Source: Streptococcus oralis subsp. tigurinus AZ_3a | GTDB taxonomy: Bacteria > Bacillota > Bacilli > Lactobacillales > Streptococcaceae | Direction of reading: 5' to 3' | Length of the DNA: 64,000 nucleotides | Assembly (NCBI GenBank): GCA_000344275.1 | Contig: AORU01000006.1 | Span: forward strand, 62,001 to 126,000 | Part shown: in pieces, positions 38,661 through 47,535 of the stretch | Layout of the letters: each line of letters starts with the position of its first letter | How positions within the stretch are numbered: the first letter of the stretch is position 1 | Translations under genes and position numbers: made by a program | Notes under the pieces: model-generated | Told to the model about the DNA's origin: nothing | The model's input: only the letters and a program-made list of their open reading frames with translations | The model's database searches: none

Positions 38661-38662
38661 TA

Positions 38663-39379
38663 TTAGAATCCATCGACGTTCGTATAAATCTTTTGGACGT
38701 CCTCATCATCTTCAAGAACGCTGTAAAGTTTTTCAAAAATTTCAAGGTCTTCGCCTGACAATTCTACTTCTGACTGAGGAATCATTTCCAATTCAGTCAC
38801 TTGGAATTCTTCGACGCCAGACTCACGAAGGGCAATGATAGCCTTATGAAGGTCTGTTGGAGCTGTGTAAACAGTGATTGTTCCTTCTTCCGCTTCTACA
38901 TCATCCACATCAATATCTGCTTCAAGCAACAATTCAAAGATAGCATCCGCATCATCACCAGCAAATACGATTACACCCTTGTTATCAAAGAGGTATGAAA
39001 CTGAACCTGAAGCACCCATGTTTCCGCCGTTTTTACCAAAAGCTGCACGGACATTAGCTGCGGTACGGTTGACGTTAGAAGTCAAAGTATCCACAATCAA
39101 CATAGAACCATTTGGTCCAAACCCTTCATAACGTCCTTCTGTAAAGGTTTCGTCTGTGTTTCCTTTTGCCTTATCGATAGCCTTATCAATAACGTGTTTT
39201 GGCACCTGCGCTTGTTTAGCACGATCGATAACGAATTTCAAAGCAGTGTTTGATTCTGGATCTGGTTCCCCTTTTTTAGCTGCTACATAGATTTCTACAC
39301 CAAATTTTGCATATACTTTAGAGTTAGCTCCATCTTTAGCTGTTTTCTTAGCTACGATATTGGCCCATTTACGTCCCAT
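38663..39379 (-). CDS. yebC: YebC/PmpR-family protein
   Basis: A 238-residue member of the YebC/TACO1 family (start [17 protein letters not shown], then [19 protein letters not shown]). These proteins act in transcription regulation or in translation of proline-rich stretches. It is monocistronic, preceded by GGAG at 39388 and ending at a bidirectional terminator. Confidence 0.94.
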   Translation of the reverse strand: MGRKWANIVAKKTAKDGANSKVYAKFGVEIYVAAKKGEPDPESNTALKFVIDRAKQAQVPKHVIDKAIDKAKGNTDETFTEGRYEGFGPNGSMLIVDTLTSNVNRTAANVRAAFGKNGGNMGASGSVSYLFDNKGVIVFAGDDADAIFELLLEADIDVDDVEAEEGTITVYTAPTDLHKAIIALRESGVEEFQVTELEMIPQSEVELSGEDLEIFEKLYSVLEDDEDVQKIYTNVDGF

Positions 39380-39475
39380 TAGGAATCTCCTTTTTTCACA
39401 TTTTAATCTTTCTTATTATAACACAAGTCTAGCTGATTTTCACTAGAGGAAATGGATTTTCTTTTGCAAAGCAAG

Positions 39476-40846
39476 CTAGAATTTCCCTCCGACTGCCACG
39501 ATTTTCTTGCCTTCTTTTATCCAAGGGTGTCGGGAAAGGGAGAAGTAAAGTTGGACAGTCATCACAACCCAGAGTAGCGGTTCACAGAGAATAACACCTG
39601 TATAGCCTGTCCAAGGAATAATCCAAGCTACGAAAATAATTTTCCCAAACAACTCGATAAAGCTAGATATAAGTGGCAAAAGTTTTTGGCCTAGTCCCTG
39701 CAAGCTATTTCTATAAATCAATAAAAGACTTAAAAATGGATAGAATACCGAACTGATACGTAAGTACAAGGTCCCGTTTTCTACCAAATAGCTGTCTGTC
39801 GAACTCGCCAAGAAAGAGACTAGGCTAGGACTGGCAAAAAATAGGAAAATACAGGCAAAGGCTGCCCAAGACATACTCAAATAACTCCCTAAACGAAGGC
39901 CTTGGACAATACGTTCGGGACGTTTCGCCCCAAAGTTTTGAGAGATAAAAGTCGTCATCGATGCTGAAATAGCCGTCATTGGCAGCAAGGCAAAGGCCAT
40001 GATTCTGCGCGCTGCCGTTTGAGCACTGATAATGACTGCACCAAAACTATTGACAGAGGATTGCAAAATGACACTTCCGATAGAGACGATTGACCCCATC
40101 AGACCCATGGCTAGTCCCTGCTCCAAGAGATCAACATAGAGAGCCTTATTCCATTTGAAATGTTTCAAGCCTGGAAGAAGCTCTGGAACACTCTTACGAA
40201 TATAAAAATAACAGAGAATAGCTGACAGACCTTGCGAGATAATAGTCACAAGACCAGCAGACTGAACACCCAGATGCAGTTGCGTAATAAAATACAAATC
40301 CAAGATCACATTAACGATAGCTGAGAAGATAAGAAAAGCAAGAGCCGCAAGGCTATCACCAATCGAGCGCAGTAAGCCTGCAAAAAGATTGTAAGCAAAA
40401 CTAACCCCTACACAGGTAACAATCATGGAGATGTACTCGTAGGATTGAGGAAGGATTTCTACAGGTGTTTCTAGGTACTGCAAGAGTGGATAAAGACCGA
40501 AGAAACCCATCAGCATGACAAGAGCACTCAGGATGGCACCCAGAATCCAAGTTGCTGCAACAGCTTCTTTAATCTTAGCAAAATTACGAGCACCGTAGAG
40601 GCGAGCGATGACAACTCCCATCCCATTTCCAACTCCGAGGGCAAAGCCGATAATCAGATCAAAAATAGCCGTCGTTGCTCCTACTGCTGCTAGGGATTCT
40701 TGTCCAAGGAACCGCCCTACAATCAAGACGTCAGCTGTATTATACAGTTGTTGGAAAATATTGGACAACAGAATTGGAAGGGCAAAGCTCAAAAGTGAGG
40801 GGAGAATGGGGCCATGAATCAGGTCCACTGTTCGTTTTTTATTCAT
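39476..40846 (-). CDS. MATE-family multidrug/sodium antiporter (DinF-like)
   Basis: A 456-residue exporter with 12 transmembrane segments in two MatE repeats (PILLSNIFQQLYNTADVLIVG, later ISAQTAARRIMAFALLPMTA). In S. pneumoniae a MATE gene, dinF, directly follows recA in the competence-induced operon. This gene is on the same strand downstream of recA but separated by a plus-strand GNAT gene and a strong terminator, so it is probably the counterpart uncoupled from recA. The substrate is unknown. Confidence 0.9.
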   Translation of the reverse strand: MNKKRTVDLIHGPILPSLLSFALPILLSNIFQQLYNTADVLIVGRFLGQESLAAVGATTAIFDLIIGFALGVGNGMGVVIARLYGARNFAKIKEAVAATWILGAILSALVMLMGFFGLYPLLQYLETPVEILPQSYEYISMIVTCVGVSFAYNLFAGLLRSIGDSLAALAFLIFSAIVNVILDLYFITQLHLGVQSAGLVTIISQGLSAILCYFYIRKSVPELLPGLKHFKWNKALYVDLLEQGLAMGLMGSIVSIGSVILQSSVNSFGAVIISAQTAARRIMAFALLPMTAISASMTTFISQNFGAKRPERIVQGLRLGSYLSMSWAAFACIFLFFASPSLVSFLASSTDSYLVENGTLYLRISSVFYPFLSLLLIYRNSLQGLGQKLLPLISSFIELFGKIIFVAWIIPWTGYTGVILCEPLLWVVMTVQLYFSLSRHPWIKEGKKIVAVGGKF

Positions 40847-40907
40847 AAAGATATTATATCAGCTTTCCTGAGGACCGACAAGATTCTTTAACGAAGCCTG
40901 AAATCAA

Positions 40908-40936
40908 TTGCTTACAGAGAGACAATTTGCTATAAT
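40908..40936 (+). promoter_or_regulatory. Promoter of the GNAT gene
   Basis: TTGCTT (40908-40913) and TATAAT (40931-40936), 17-base spacer, about 20 bases before the start codon. Confidence 0.75.
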
Positions 40937-40955
40937 CAAGAAAAGGAGGTCATTT

Positions 40956-41510
40956 ATGAGTTTGACCAGTCAATTAATAACCGATGTGTTTCCAGATCTT
41001 GATAAAGTTGAAAAGCTAAATAACGAAGCTTTCCCCGAGGAAGAACGGGTCCCTCTTTCTGAGTTTTTGCGCTATCAGGACCGAGATGACGCCCACTTTT
41101 TTGCTTTTTATAACGAAGAAGAATTTGTTGGCTTTGCTTTTGCCATCTCCAACCAAAAGGCTTTCTATATTAGCTTTTTTGCCATCATGCCCCACTTAAG
41201 AAGTCACGGATATGGGAAGGAAATTATCGACAAACTAACTGATTTTTATCAGCGAACCATGTTGCTTGAAGTAGAGCGATTGGATGAAGAATGCGATAAC
41301 TTGGAACAAAGAAAAGCTCGTATGAGCTTCTATCAACAAAATGGCTTCAAAACAGCTAACGCTTTTCTAGAGTATGATGGATTGAGTTTTGAAATTCTCT
41401 ACCGCGGTGACCATTTCGACGAGGAAGCCTATCGCGACATCTTCCAAAAATTACAAGATGAACATTATTTTGACTTTCACATCAAATACAGGCGCTTTAG
41501 TGATCATTAG
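40956..41510 (+). CDS. GNAT-family N-acetyltransferase
   Basis: A 184-residue protein. Acetyl-CoA-binding motif A is recognisable as FFAIMPHLRSHGYGKEIIDKL, preceded by the typical VGFAFA and followed by YQQNGFKTAN. The ATG at 40956 has AAAGGAGG upstream; the longer frame to 40908 runs through the promoter and is rejected. It is a single gene between recA and the MATE gene on the opposite strand. The acceptor substrate is unknown. Confidence 0.88.
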   Translation: MSLTSQLITDVFPDLDKVEKLNNEAFPEEERVPLSEFLRYQDRDDAHFFAFYNEEEFVGFAFAISNQKAFYISFFAIMPHLRSHGYGKEIIDKLTDFYQRTMLLEVERLDEECDNLEQRKARMSFYQQNGFKTANAFLEYDGLSFEILYRGDHFDEEAYRDIFQKLQDEHYFDFHIKYRRFSDH

Positions 41511-41550
41511 TTGTTTCAAGGAAGAGAAGTCTAACGAACTTTCTCACAAT

Positions 41551-41597
41551 AAAACGCATAATATCGAGGTTATGAATACCTGATATTATGCGTTTTT
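41551..41597 (+). terminator. Bidirectional terminator between the GNAT gene and recA
   Basis: Perfect 15-base stem AAAACGCATAATATC / GATATTATGCGTTTT with a 16-base loop and T runs on both strands. Confidence 0.9.
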
Positions 41598-41628
41598 ATG
41601 ATTTTGAAAGCTTTCCCTAGTTTTATCT

Positions 41629-42777
41629 TTAATCTTCAATTTCGATTTCAAGTCCATCGCCTAGGTCAAGCGTCACTTCTTGGTTAGGTGCCAAATCTTC
41701 AGCGACAGAAGTAGAAGCGGTTCCTTCTTCATCTTCAATCAAACCGTATTGAACACGAACCTGATGGTCGATCTCATCAAAAATCTCTGGGTGATCCGCC
41801 AAGTATTTCTTAGCATTTTCAGATCCTTGCCCGATTTTTTCACCCTTGTAAGAATACCACGCTCCTGCTTTTTGGATGATATCGAGATCACTTGCAATCT
41901 TCAAGAGCTCACCAGTCTTAGAAATTCCTTCTCCGTACATGATTTCAACAAAGGCTTCCTTAAATGGTGGAGCCACCTTGTTTTTCACGACCTTGATCTT
42001 GGTTTCCTTACCGACATTGGTATCTTTTTGGTCACCAGTTCCCTTGATTTGTGTGCTTCCACGAACATCCAAACGGACTGAAGCGTAGAATTTCAAAGCA
42101 CGTCCACCAGGTGTTGTTTCTGGATTTCCAAACATGACCCCAACTTTTTCACGCAATTGGTTGATAAAGATGGCAATTGTTTTGGTTTTATTGATAGAAG
42201 CTCCGAGTTTACGCATGGCCTGGCTCATCATACGAGCCTGCAAACCAACGTGGCTGTCTCCAATATCTCCATCAATTTCTGCACGAGGTACAAGGGCCGC
42301 AACTGAGTCAATAACAACAAGGTCAACTGCACCTGAGTCAATCAATTTTCCAGCAATTTCAAGACCTTGCTCTCCTGAGTCTGGTTGTGACAAGAGCAAT
42401 TCGTCAATGTTTACACCAAGGGCTGCAGCATAGGCTGGGTCAAGAGCATGTTCCGCATCGATAAAGGCTGCAATACCACCTTCTTTCTGTGCTTGCGCAA
42501 CAGCGTGAAGGGCAACCGTTGTCTTACCAGATGATTCTGGTCCATAGATTTCGATGATACGTCCCTTAGGATAACCACCTGAACCAAGAGCAATGTCAAG
42601 AGCCAAGGACCCTGAACTCATGACTTGCACTTTTTGCTCCGCGCGCTCGCCTAAACGCATGATTGAGCCTTTACCAAAGTCTTTCTCAATCAATTTAAGA
42701 GCATCGTTCAAGGCTTTTTCACGATCCGCTCCAAACTTTTTTGAAATCTCATCTAATTTTTTTGGTTTTTTCGCCAT
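41629..42777 (-). CDS. recA: Recombinase RecA
   Basis: A 382-residue recombinase for homologous recombination, SOS-type coprotease activity and natural transformation. Walker A is GPESSGKT (79-86); the DNA-binding loops with [14 protein letters not shown] and the acidic C-terminal tail ([16 protein letters not shown]) are complete. It lies 54 bases downstream of cinA and has its own extended -10 promoter in the gap, so it can be read from both. A strong terminator follows. Confidence 0.98.
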   Translation of the reverse strand: MAKKPKKLDEISKKFGADREKALNDALKLIEKDFGKGSIMRLGERAEQKVQVMSSGSLALDIALGSGGYPKGRIIEIYGPESSGKTTVALHAVAQAQKEGGIAAFIDAEHALDPAYAAALGVNIDELLLSQPDSGEQGLEIAGKLIDSGAVDLVVIDSVAALVPRAEIDGDIGDSHVGLQARMMSQAMRKLGASINKTKTIAIFINQLREKVGVMFGNPETTPGGRALKFYASVRLDVRGSTQIKGTGDQKDTNVGKETKIKVVKNKVAPPFKEAFVEIMYGEGISKTGELLKIASDLDIIQKAGAWYSYKGEKIGQGSENAKKYLADHPEIFDEIDHQVRVQYGLIEDEEGTASTSVAEDLAPNQEVTLDLGDGLEIEIED

Positions 42778-42818
42778 TCTGTTCTCCTATATTCTACTGG
42801 TCCTTAGACCTATTTACT

Positions 42819-42827
42819 ATTATATCA
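42819..42827 (-). promoter_or_regulatory. recA promoter (extended -10)
   Basis: Minus strand TGATATAAT in the cinA-recA gap; no good -35. It gives basal expression besides read-through from cinA. Confidence 0.6.
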
Positions 42828-42831
42828 AAAT

Positions 42832-44088
42832 TTAGTCACTTAATAAAGCCTTGCGAACTAGGTTAAAGGCATGCATAACCGCGATGTGACGTACATCTGC
42901 TCGACTCCGTCCTGCGATATTAGCCTTGATCACCTCTGTCCCTTTTGCATGTGCCAGTCCAATAAAAACTGTGCCAGCTGGATGCCCCTCTAGGCTATCT
43001 GGACCTGCCACACCTGTCAGACTGACTCCATAATCAGACTGAGTCTTGAGCCGTGCCTGCTCTGCCATTTTTCGAGCCGTAAACTCAGAAACGACCCCGT
43101 GTTCTTTTAGCTCTTGCTCGGAAATATCCAACATCTTGGACTTTTCTTCTAGGCTGTAAGTGACAAAACCGCCATTAAAGATAGCTGAAACACCTGAAAA
43201 GTCTGCTAAAGTAGCTTGAAAGAGACCTGCCGTCAAGCTTTCTGCCGCAGTAATGCTTTTCTGTCTCTTCTTTAGCTCTTCTACAACGACACTCGCGAGG
43301 CTGGTTTCTTCCCCATATCCGTAAAAGATGTCTCGTAGAGAAATTCCCTCGAAAGTCTGGCGAGCCAAGATTTGATTTTCTAGGATGTCCAGTGCTTGAT
43401 CAGCCTTTTCTTGACTAACTGCTTTTGTAGACAAGCGCAAGGTCACTTCTCCCGTTTTGGCATACGGTGCCAAAGTCGGATCGGTTTGATGGTCAATCAA
43501 ATCCGCCAAAATGGTCACCAACTGACTCTCCCCAATTCCAAAGAAACGGAGCACTCGGGAATATAGTTTGGTGCCTGTCATCAGCTTGGGTAAGAGTTGA
43601 TTTAAGACCATGGGTTTCAACTCACTTGGCGGTCCTGGAAGGACCACGTAGGTCACTCCATCCACTTCCGACACCCCTCCTACTGCTAAACCTGTCTCAT
43701 TTGGCAGTGGAGTTGCCCCTTCTATAATTTGGGCTTGGCGCTCATTATTCGGTGTCCGCGCATAGTCAGGTCTATGAGCAAAAAAGATATCCAGTTTCTC
43801 TTGTGCTTGAGGGTCAAACACTAGATTTTTTCCTAAAAATTTTGCCAGAGTTTGTTTGGTCAAATCATCCTCGGTTGGTCCTAAGCCCCCTGTCAAAATC
43901 ACAAGATTACTACGTTGACTCGCAATCTCCAGCAAGGACAAAAGACGAGCTTCATTGTCTCCGACAGCTGTTTGGAAATAGACATCTACCCCGATTTCGG
44001 CTAGCTTCTCTGATAAAAACTGAGCATTGGTATTGACGATCTGCCCTGTTAAAATTTCTGTTCCAACAGCAATAATTTCTGCTTTCAT
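42832..44088 (-). CDS. cinA: Competence/damage-inducible protein CinA
   Basis: A 418-residue two-domain protein: N-terminal MoCF/MoaB-like domain ([33 protein letters not shown]) and C-terminal nicotinamide-nucleotide amidase domain ([27 protein letters not shown]). It is linked to transformation with recA. GGAGG lies just before the start. A near-match to the ComX box sits upstream, so competence induction with recA is expected. Confidence 0.96.
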   Translation of the reverse strand: MKAEIIAVGTEILTGQIVNTNAQFLSEKLAEIGVDVYFQTAVGDNEARLLSLLEIASQRSNLVILTGGLGPTEDDLTKQTLAKFLGKNLVFDPQAQEKLDIFFAHRPDYARTPNNERQAQIIEGATPLPNETGLAVGGVSEVDGVTYVVLPGPPSELKPMVLNQLLPKLMTGTKLYSRVLRFFGIGESQLVTILADLIDHQTDPTLAPYAKTGEVTLRLSTKAVSQEKADQALDILENQILARQTFEGISLRDIFYGYGEETSLASVVVEELKKRQKSITAAESLTAGLFQATLADFSGVSAIFNGGFVTYSLEEKSKMLDISEQELKEHGVVSEFTARKMAEQARLKTQSDYGVSLTGVAGPDSLEGHPAGTVFIGLAHAKGTEVIKANIAGRSRADVRHIAVMHAFNLVRKALLSD

Positions 44089-44105
44089 GTTTCCTCCTAC
44101 TTATC

Positions 44106-44113
44106 TATTCGAA
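44106..44113 (-). promoter_or_regulatory. Imperfect cin-box (ComX promoter) before cinA
   Basis: Minus strand TTCGAATA differs at one position from the pneumococcal cin-box TACGAATA and lies 17 bases before the cinA ATG, just after the lytR terminator. It implies a very short leader that still holds the AGGAGG site. Confidence 0.55.
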
Positions 44114-44123
44114 TTCTTTTTGA

Positions 44124-44152
44124 AAAAATCGCAGGAAATTTCCCACGATTTG
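44124..44152 (-). terminator. lytR terminator
   Basis: Minus strand stem AAATCGTGGGAAA / TTTCCTGCGATTT with one internal mismatch, followed by TTTTC. Confidence 0.8.
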
Positions 44153-44162
44153 ATTCTTTGTT

Positions 44163-45215
44163 TTATTCTACCTCTTCGTTTGAAACACTAGTACTGGTTG
44201 AAGGTGCTGTCCGGCTAAAGGCTGTTTCGTACAGAACAGCATTGGTTTCCAATTCTGTCACTGGCTCTTTACCTAGTGAACTACGCAAGAGATTTTGCAT
44301 CTCGAGCATATGTTCTGAAGTGACAATCTGATAAGAAATTCCCTGTAGCTCAGCATCTTCCCCACGCAATTGATGCGTTTCGATATTCTTAAAGGAATCT
44401 TGATAGCCAAGCAATTGTGGAATGCTCTTAGCTGATAAGTCCACATTGGTCTGCATGTTGTCACTCAAAGCTTTTAAAATCCCTTGATAATGACTCACAC
44501 TGTTCAGACTCAAAACCTTCTCTACGATTTTTTGAATGACTTCACGTTGACGTTTTTGACGTCCATAGTCTCCTTCAGGATCTTGGTAACGCATCCGTGA
44601 ATACACCAAGGCTTCCTCACCATTCAAGTTTTGTTCCCCAACACCAATGGAAATCTTATTAAACTCTTCTTGGTCAGTGATGGAAATTGGGAAACCAAGT
44701 GTATTGTTGACAGTGATTCCACCAACTGCATCCACCAATTGTTGAAGACCTTGCATGTTAACCATTACATAACGGTCAATGTGGATATTCATCATCTTTT
44801 GAATAGTAGAAATTGCAAGCTCCGCACCGCCATTGGCATAGGCCGCATTGAGTTTGGCTTCCTGAACTTGGCCATTTCCACTCTCGATCTTGGTCAGAAT
44901 ATCCCGTTCCAAACTCATCATAGTGGTTTTCTTTGTTTTTGGATTAACCGTCAAGAGAATCATGGAATCACTATTCCCTGCCCACGGATCTGTACGTTCC
45001 GAATTTCCCGTATCCACCCCCATCAGGAGAATCGTTAAAGGCTCAGTTGCTTCGATAACGTTGGTTTCTTCACCGATTTTTTTGTAAGTTTTTTGACTCA
45101 GGGTTGCAGTCCCCTGCTGATAGATTGTGTAGGCATAAATTCCTACACCTACAACTGTTACGGCCAGGAAACCTAGCACCATTCCAATTAATTTTTTGAT
45201 CATCTCGTTATTCAT
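44163..45215 (-). CDS. lytR: LytR-CpsA-Psr family glycopolymer transferase LytR
   Basis: A 350-residue protein with a short cytoplasmic tail, one transmembrane anchor (about 10-30) and an extracellular LCP domain (LLMGVDTGNS, NSDSMILLTVNP, SLERDIL, KLNAAYANGG). LCP enzymes attach teichoic acids or capsule to peptidoglycan from lipid-linked precursors. It overlaps the preceding GNAT gene by eight bases. The tail after about 330 is Thr/Ser-rich. Confidence 0.94.
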   Translation of the reverse strand: MNNEMIKKLIGMVLGFLAVTVVGVGIYAYTIYQQGTATLSQKTYKKIGEETNVIEATEPLTILLMGVDTGNSERTDPWAGNSDSMILLTVNPKTKKTTMMSLERDILTKIESGNGQVQEAKLNAAYANGGAELAISTIQKMMNIHIDRYVMVNMQGLQQLVDAVGGITVNNTLGFPISITDQEEFNKISIGVGEQNLNGEEALVYSRMRYQDPEGDYGRQKRQREVIQKIVEKVLSLNSVSHYQGILKALSDNMQTNVDLSAKSIPQLLGYQDSFKNIETHQLRGEDAELQGISYQIVTSEHMLEMQNLLRSSLGKEPVTELETNAVLYETAFSRTAPSTSTSVSNEEVE

Positions 45216-45729
45216 CTATCAATTTGCCCATCAGACAAACATCTAAAAATATCCCTTCTGCTAAATAGGCTCCTCTTTCTTGCAAGCCTTCTGTGATAAA
45301 TCCCATTTTTGAATAGAGGTGGATAGCAGCCTCATTTCGTTTTTGTACACTGAGTTGCAAGCGGCACAAGATACCACTAGCTTTAGCCCACTCGATGCCT
45401 TCTTCTAGAAGTATTGTAGCCAATCCTTGGTTCCAGAATTTCTTTCGAACCGCTAAAAAAACATCTCCAATATGCCGAACCCTTAAATGTTGATCCGCTG
45501 TGATATTTAAGATACCCGCAATCTCATCATTCAGTAAGGCGAGGAGAGTAATTTGATTCTCCGATGCAGCTTGCTTTTCGATAAAAAGAGCCATTTCAGG
45601 CGCTGTCATCATGATACCATTTTCATCTAGGCTAGTGAAGTCTGTCTCTTGACCAACACAATCTAAAAATGCAATCAAAGCTATAGCATCTGAAGTCTCT
45701 GCCTCACGAATGCACAACTCATACTCCAT
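45208..45729 (-). CDS. GNAT-family N-acetyltransferase
   Basis: A 173-residue protein of the RimI/RimJ-like acetyltransferase group: IREAETSDAIALIAFL start, VFLAVRKKFWNQGLATILLE acetyl-CoA loop, and a C-terminal AIHLYSKMGFITEG motif. The ATG at 45729 lies inside the end of tsaE with AAGGAG seven bases upstream and is preferred to a longer start without ribosome site. It overlaps tsaE and lytR, so the three form a coupled operon. The substrate is not known. Confidence 0.88.
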   Translation of the reverse strand: MEYELCIREAETSDAIALIAFLDCVGQETDFTSLDENGIMMTAPEMALFIEKQAASENQITLLALLNDEIAGILNITADQHLRVRHIGDVFLAVRKKFWNQGLATILLEEGIEWAKASGILCRLQLSVQKRNEAAIHLYSKMGFITEGLQERGAYLAEGIFLDVCLMGKLIDE

Positions 45730-46162
45730 CCTGAAGCTCCTTGATGAGTTGTTCAGCCCGAGGGCCATGAGCTGTAAAATGAAGGCAACGACCCTCAGCT
45801 TCTTTCAAAATTTCCAACTCCAAGTAAGAATCTGGTAAAGCCTCACCCAAAAGATGCCCCCACTCAATAACAGTCACACCGCCACCAAAGAGAAACTCAT
45901 CCAAGTCAATAGAATCAGCATCTCCTTCGATACGGTAGACATCCAAGTGGTAAAGCGGCAGACGCCCTTCATACTCTCTGACAATAGTATAAGTTGGACT
46001 TTTAATCATCTGACGGATATCCAAACCCTTGGCAAGGCCTTTTGTAAAGGTTGTTTTACCCGCACCCAACTCTCCAGTCAAGATCAGAACATCGTCTTTT
46101 TGAAGCAAATGACCCAATCTTTCTCCGAGAGCTAGAAGCTCTTCTTCATTTTTTGTGTACAT
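45719..46162 (-). CDS. tsaE: tRNA threonylcarbamoyladenosine biosynthesis ATPase TsaE
   Basis: A 147-residue P-loop ATPase with GELGAGKTTF (30-39) and the switch region SPTYTIVREYEG followed by LYHLDVYR. It works with TsaB and TsaD, not seen here, to form t6A37 in ANN-decoding tRNAs. It is the first gene of the tsaE-GNAT-lytR run. Confidence 0.96.
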   Translation of the reverse strand: MYTKNEEELLALGERLGHLLQKDDVLILTGELGAGKTTFTKGLAKGLDIRQMIKSPTYTIVREYEGRLPLYHLDVYRIEGDADSIDLDEFLFGGGVTVIEWGHLLGEALPDSYLELEILKEAEGRCLHFTAHGPRAEQLIKELQDGV

Positions 46163-46247
46163 GTTACTATTATACCAAAAAGTTTCCTTTTGTGTGAATT
46201 TTCTTTATAGACTTACTATGCTAAATTTACAGTTCTCCTTCCCTTTC

Positions 46248-46871
46248 TTAGAAAAAGGTAAAAATACAAATAACAAATAAAACATCGCGAATCACATGTC
46301 CGTAAAATGAAATTTCCCTTTGCACGGATTTGGGAAAGAGGAAACGCGCACATAAAAAACCGAGACCAATATAAAGGAGAATGGAGGAGATTGTTACGGG
46401 ATTTCTCAAGAAAATAATCGTGCCTAAAACGGAAATCACAACCGTTCTCTTCTTGTTGAGATGGTTGTCCATATCCCGAATATATTTATCAAAAGGTAAG
46501 AAAATCCATAAATCTACTCCCAGCAAGAAAAAGAATGAAGGCAAAAAGAGGTCAACCAGATCCTGCTGCAATTTGCTAGTAGTTTGGATGCTTTCTGTGA
46601 GAACCAGACAGGTTGCCAGAAGATTGACTACTAAAAGAAGGCTATAAACAAGACTTACTTTCTTTTGAACACGCAAAATACTATGACTTTTCTGACCCAA
46701 GGTATGGAAGTAATTAATCCCAGCACAACAGCCTGAAACTCCCACTATGAGAATTAAAAAATAGACATTTCCTTCTCTTAAGGATAAAAATGATTCCTTC
46801 CACAATAAACAACTTCCAAATAAAATTTGAGCGACAGCTAATAATAATAAAACACGAATTGATTTCATCAT
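46248..46871 (-). CDS. Hypothetical integral membrane protein
   Basis: A 207-residue protein with about six hydrophobic segments and few charged residues. Two short basic cytoplasmic loops (RVQKKVS, NHLNKKRTV) are visible. No conserved motif or family is recognised. The start lies after AAGGAAA; a second ATG follows immediately. It stands alone between ndk and tsaE and may be strain-variable. Confidence 0.65.
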   Translation of the reverse strand: MMKSIRVLLLLAVAQILFGSCLLWKESFLSLREGNVYFLILIVGVSGCCAGINYFHTLGQKSHSILRVQKKVSLVYSLLLVVNLLATCLVLTESIQTTSKLQQDLVDLFLPSFFFLLGVDLWIFLPFDKYIRDMDNHLNKKRTVVISVLGTIIFLRNPVTISSILLYIGLGFLCARFLFPKSVQREISFYGHVIRDVLFVICIFTFF

Positions 46872-46964
46872 TTCCTTTTCTTCCTCCGTATAAGAAATTA
46901 TACTCTGACAGGATTAGAAAATGATAAATGACTTCCAAAATGTCACATTAGGACGCTGAACAGT

Positions 46965-46998
46965 ACAAAAAACAGTTCTGTCATTCACAGAACTGTTC
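46965..46998 (-). terminator. ndk terminator
   Basis: Perfect 11-base stem AACAGTTCTGT / ACAGAACTGTT with a five-base loop followed by TTTTTTG on the minus strand. Confidence 0.85.
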
Positions 46999-47007
46999 TC
47001 TTCTAAT

Positions 47008-47427
47008 CTAATCCTTAAACCAGAGGGCGATTTCTCGTTTAGCTGACTCTTCTGAATCTGATCCATGTACGACGTTTTGAATGGCTTGATTTTCTCCTGC
47101 CGCCTTAGCAAAATCCCCCCGGATAGTTCCTGGTAGAGCCTCTTCTGGACGAGTAGCCCCCATCATGTCACGCCAGCTTTCAATTACCTTGGGACCTGAA
47201 ATGATTCCAACAATTATTGGACCTGAGGTCATAAATTGGCGGATAGGAGGATAAAAACTTTTTCCGACTAAGTCGCGATAGTGTTGGTCAATCAAATCTT
47301 CTGAAACTGTTGAACGTAACTCTAATTTTTCGAGTTTGAAACCACGTCGCTCAATTCTTTTCAAAACTTCGCCAACTAGACCTCTCTTTACACCATCTGG
47401 CTTAATGATAAAGAATGTTTGCTCCAT
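47008..47427 (-). CDS. ndk: Nucleoside diphosphate kinase
   Basis: A 139-residue kinase that balances NTP and dNTP pools. [18 protein letters not shown] at the start, R87 region [11 protein letters not shown], and the phosphohistidine H121 in NVVHGSDS are all present. It is monocistronic with its own terminator, placed downstream of rpoC. Confidence 0.96.
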   Translation of the reverse strand: MEQTFFIIKPDGVKRGLVGEVLKRIERRGFKLEKLELRSTVSEDLIDQHYRDLVGKSFYPPIRQFMTSGPIIVGIISGPKVIESWRDMMGATRPEEALPGTIRGDFAKAAGENQAIQNVVHGSDSEESAKREIALWFKD

Positions 47428-47499
47428 ATAAATCCCCTTGTCATTTTAGTTCTTCTATTCTACCACACTTTATGGAAAAGTGGGAAAATTTTCTGAAAC

Positions 47500-47528
47500 A
47501 AAGCAAAGAGAACCCGAAGGTTCTCTTA
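47500..47528 (-). terminator. rpoC terminator
   Basis: Minus strand stem AAGAGAACC / GGTTCTCTT closed by a TTCG tetraloop, followed by a modest T tail. Confidence 0.8.
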
Positions 47529-47535
47529 TTTGCTT

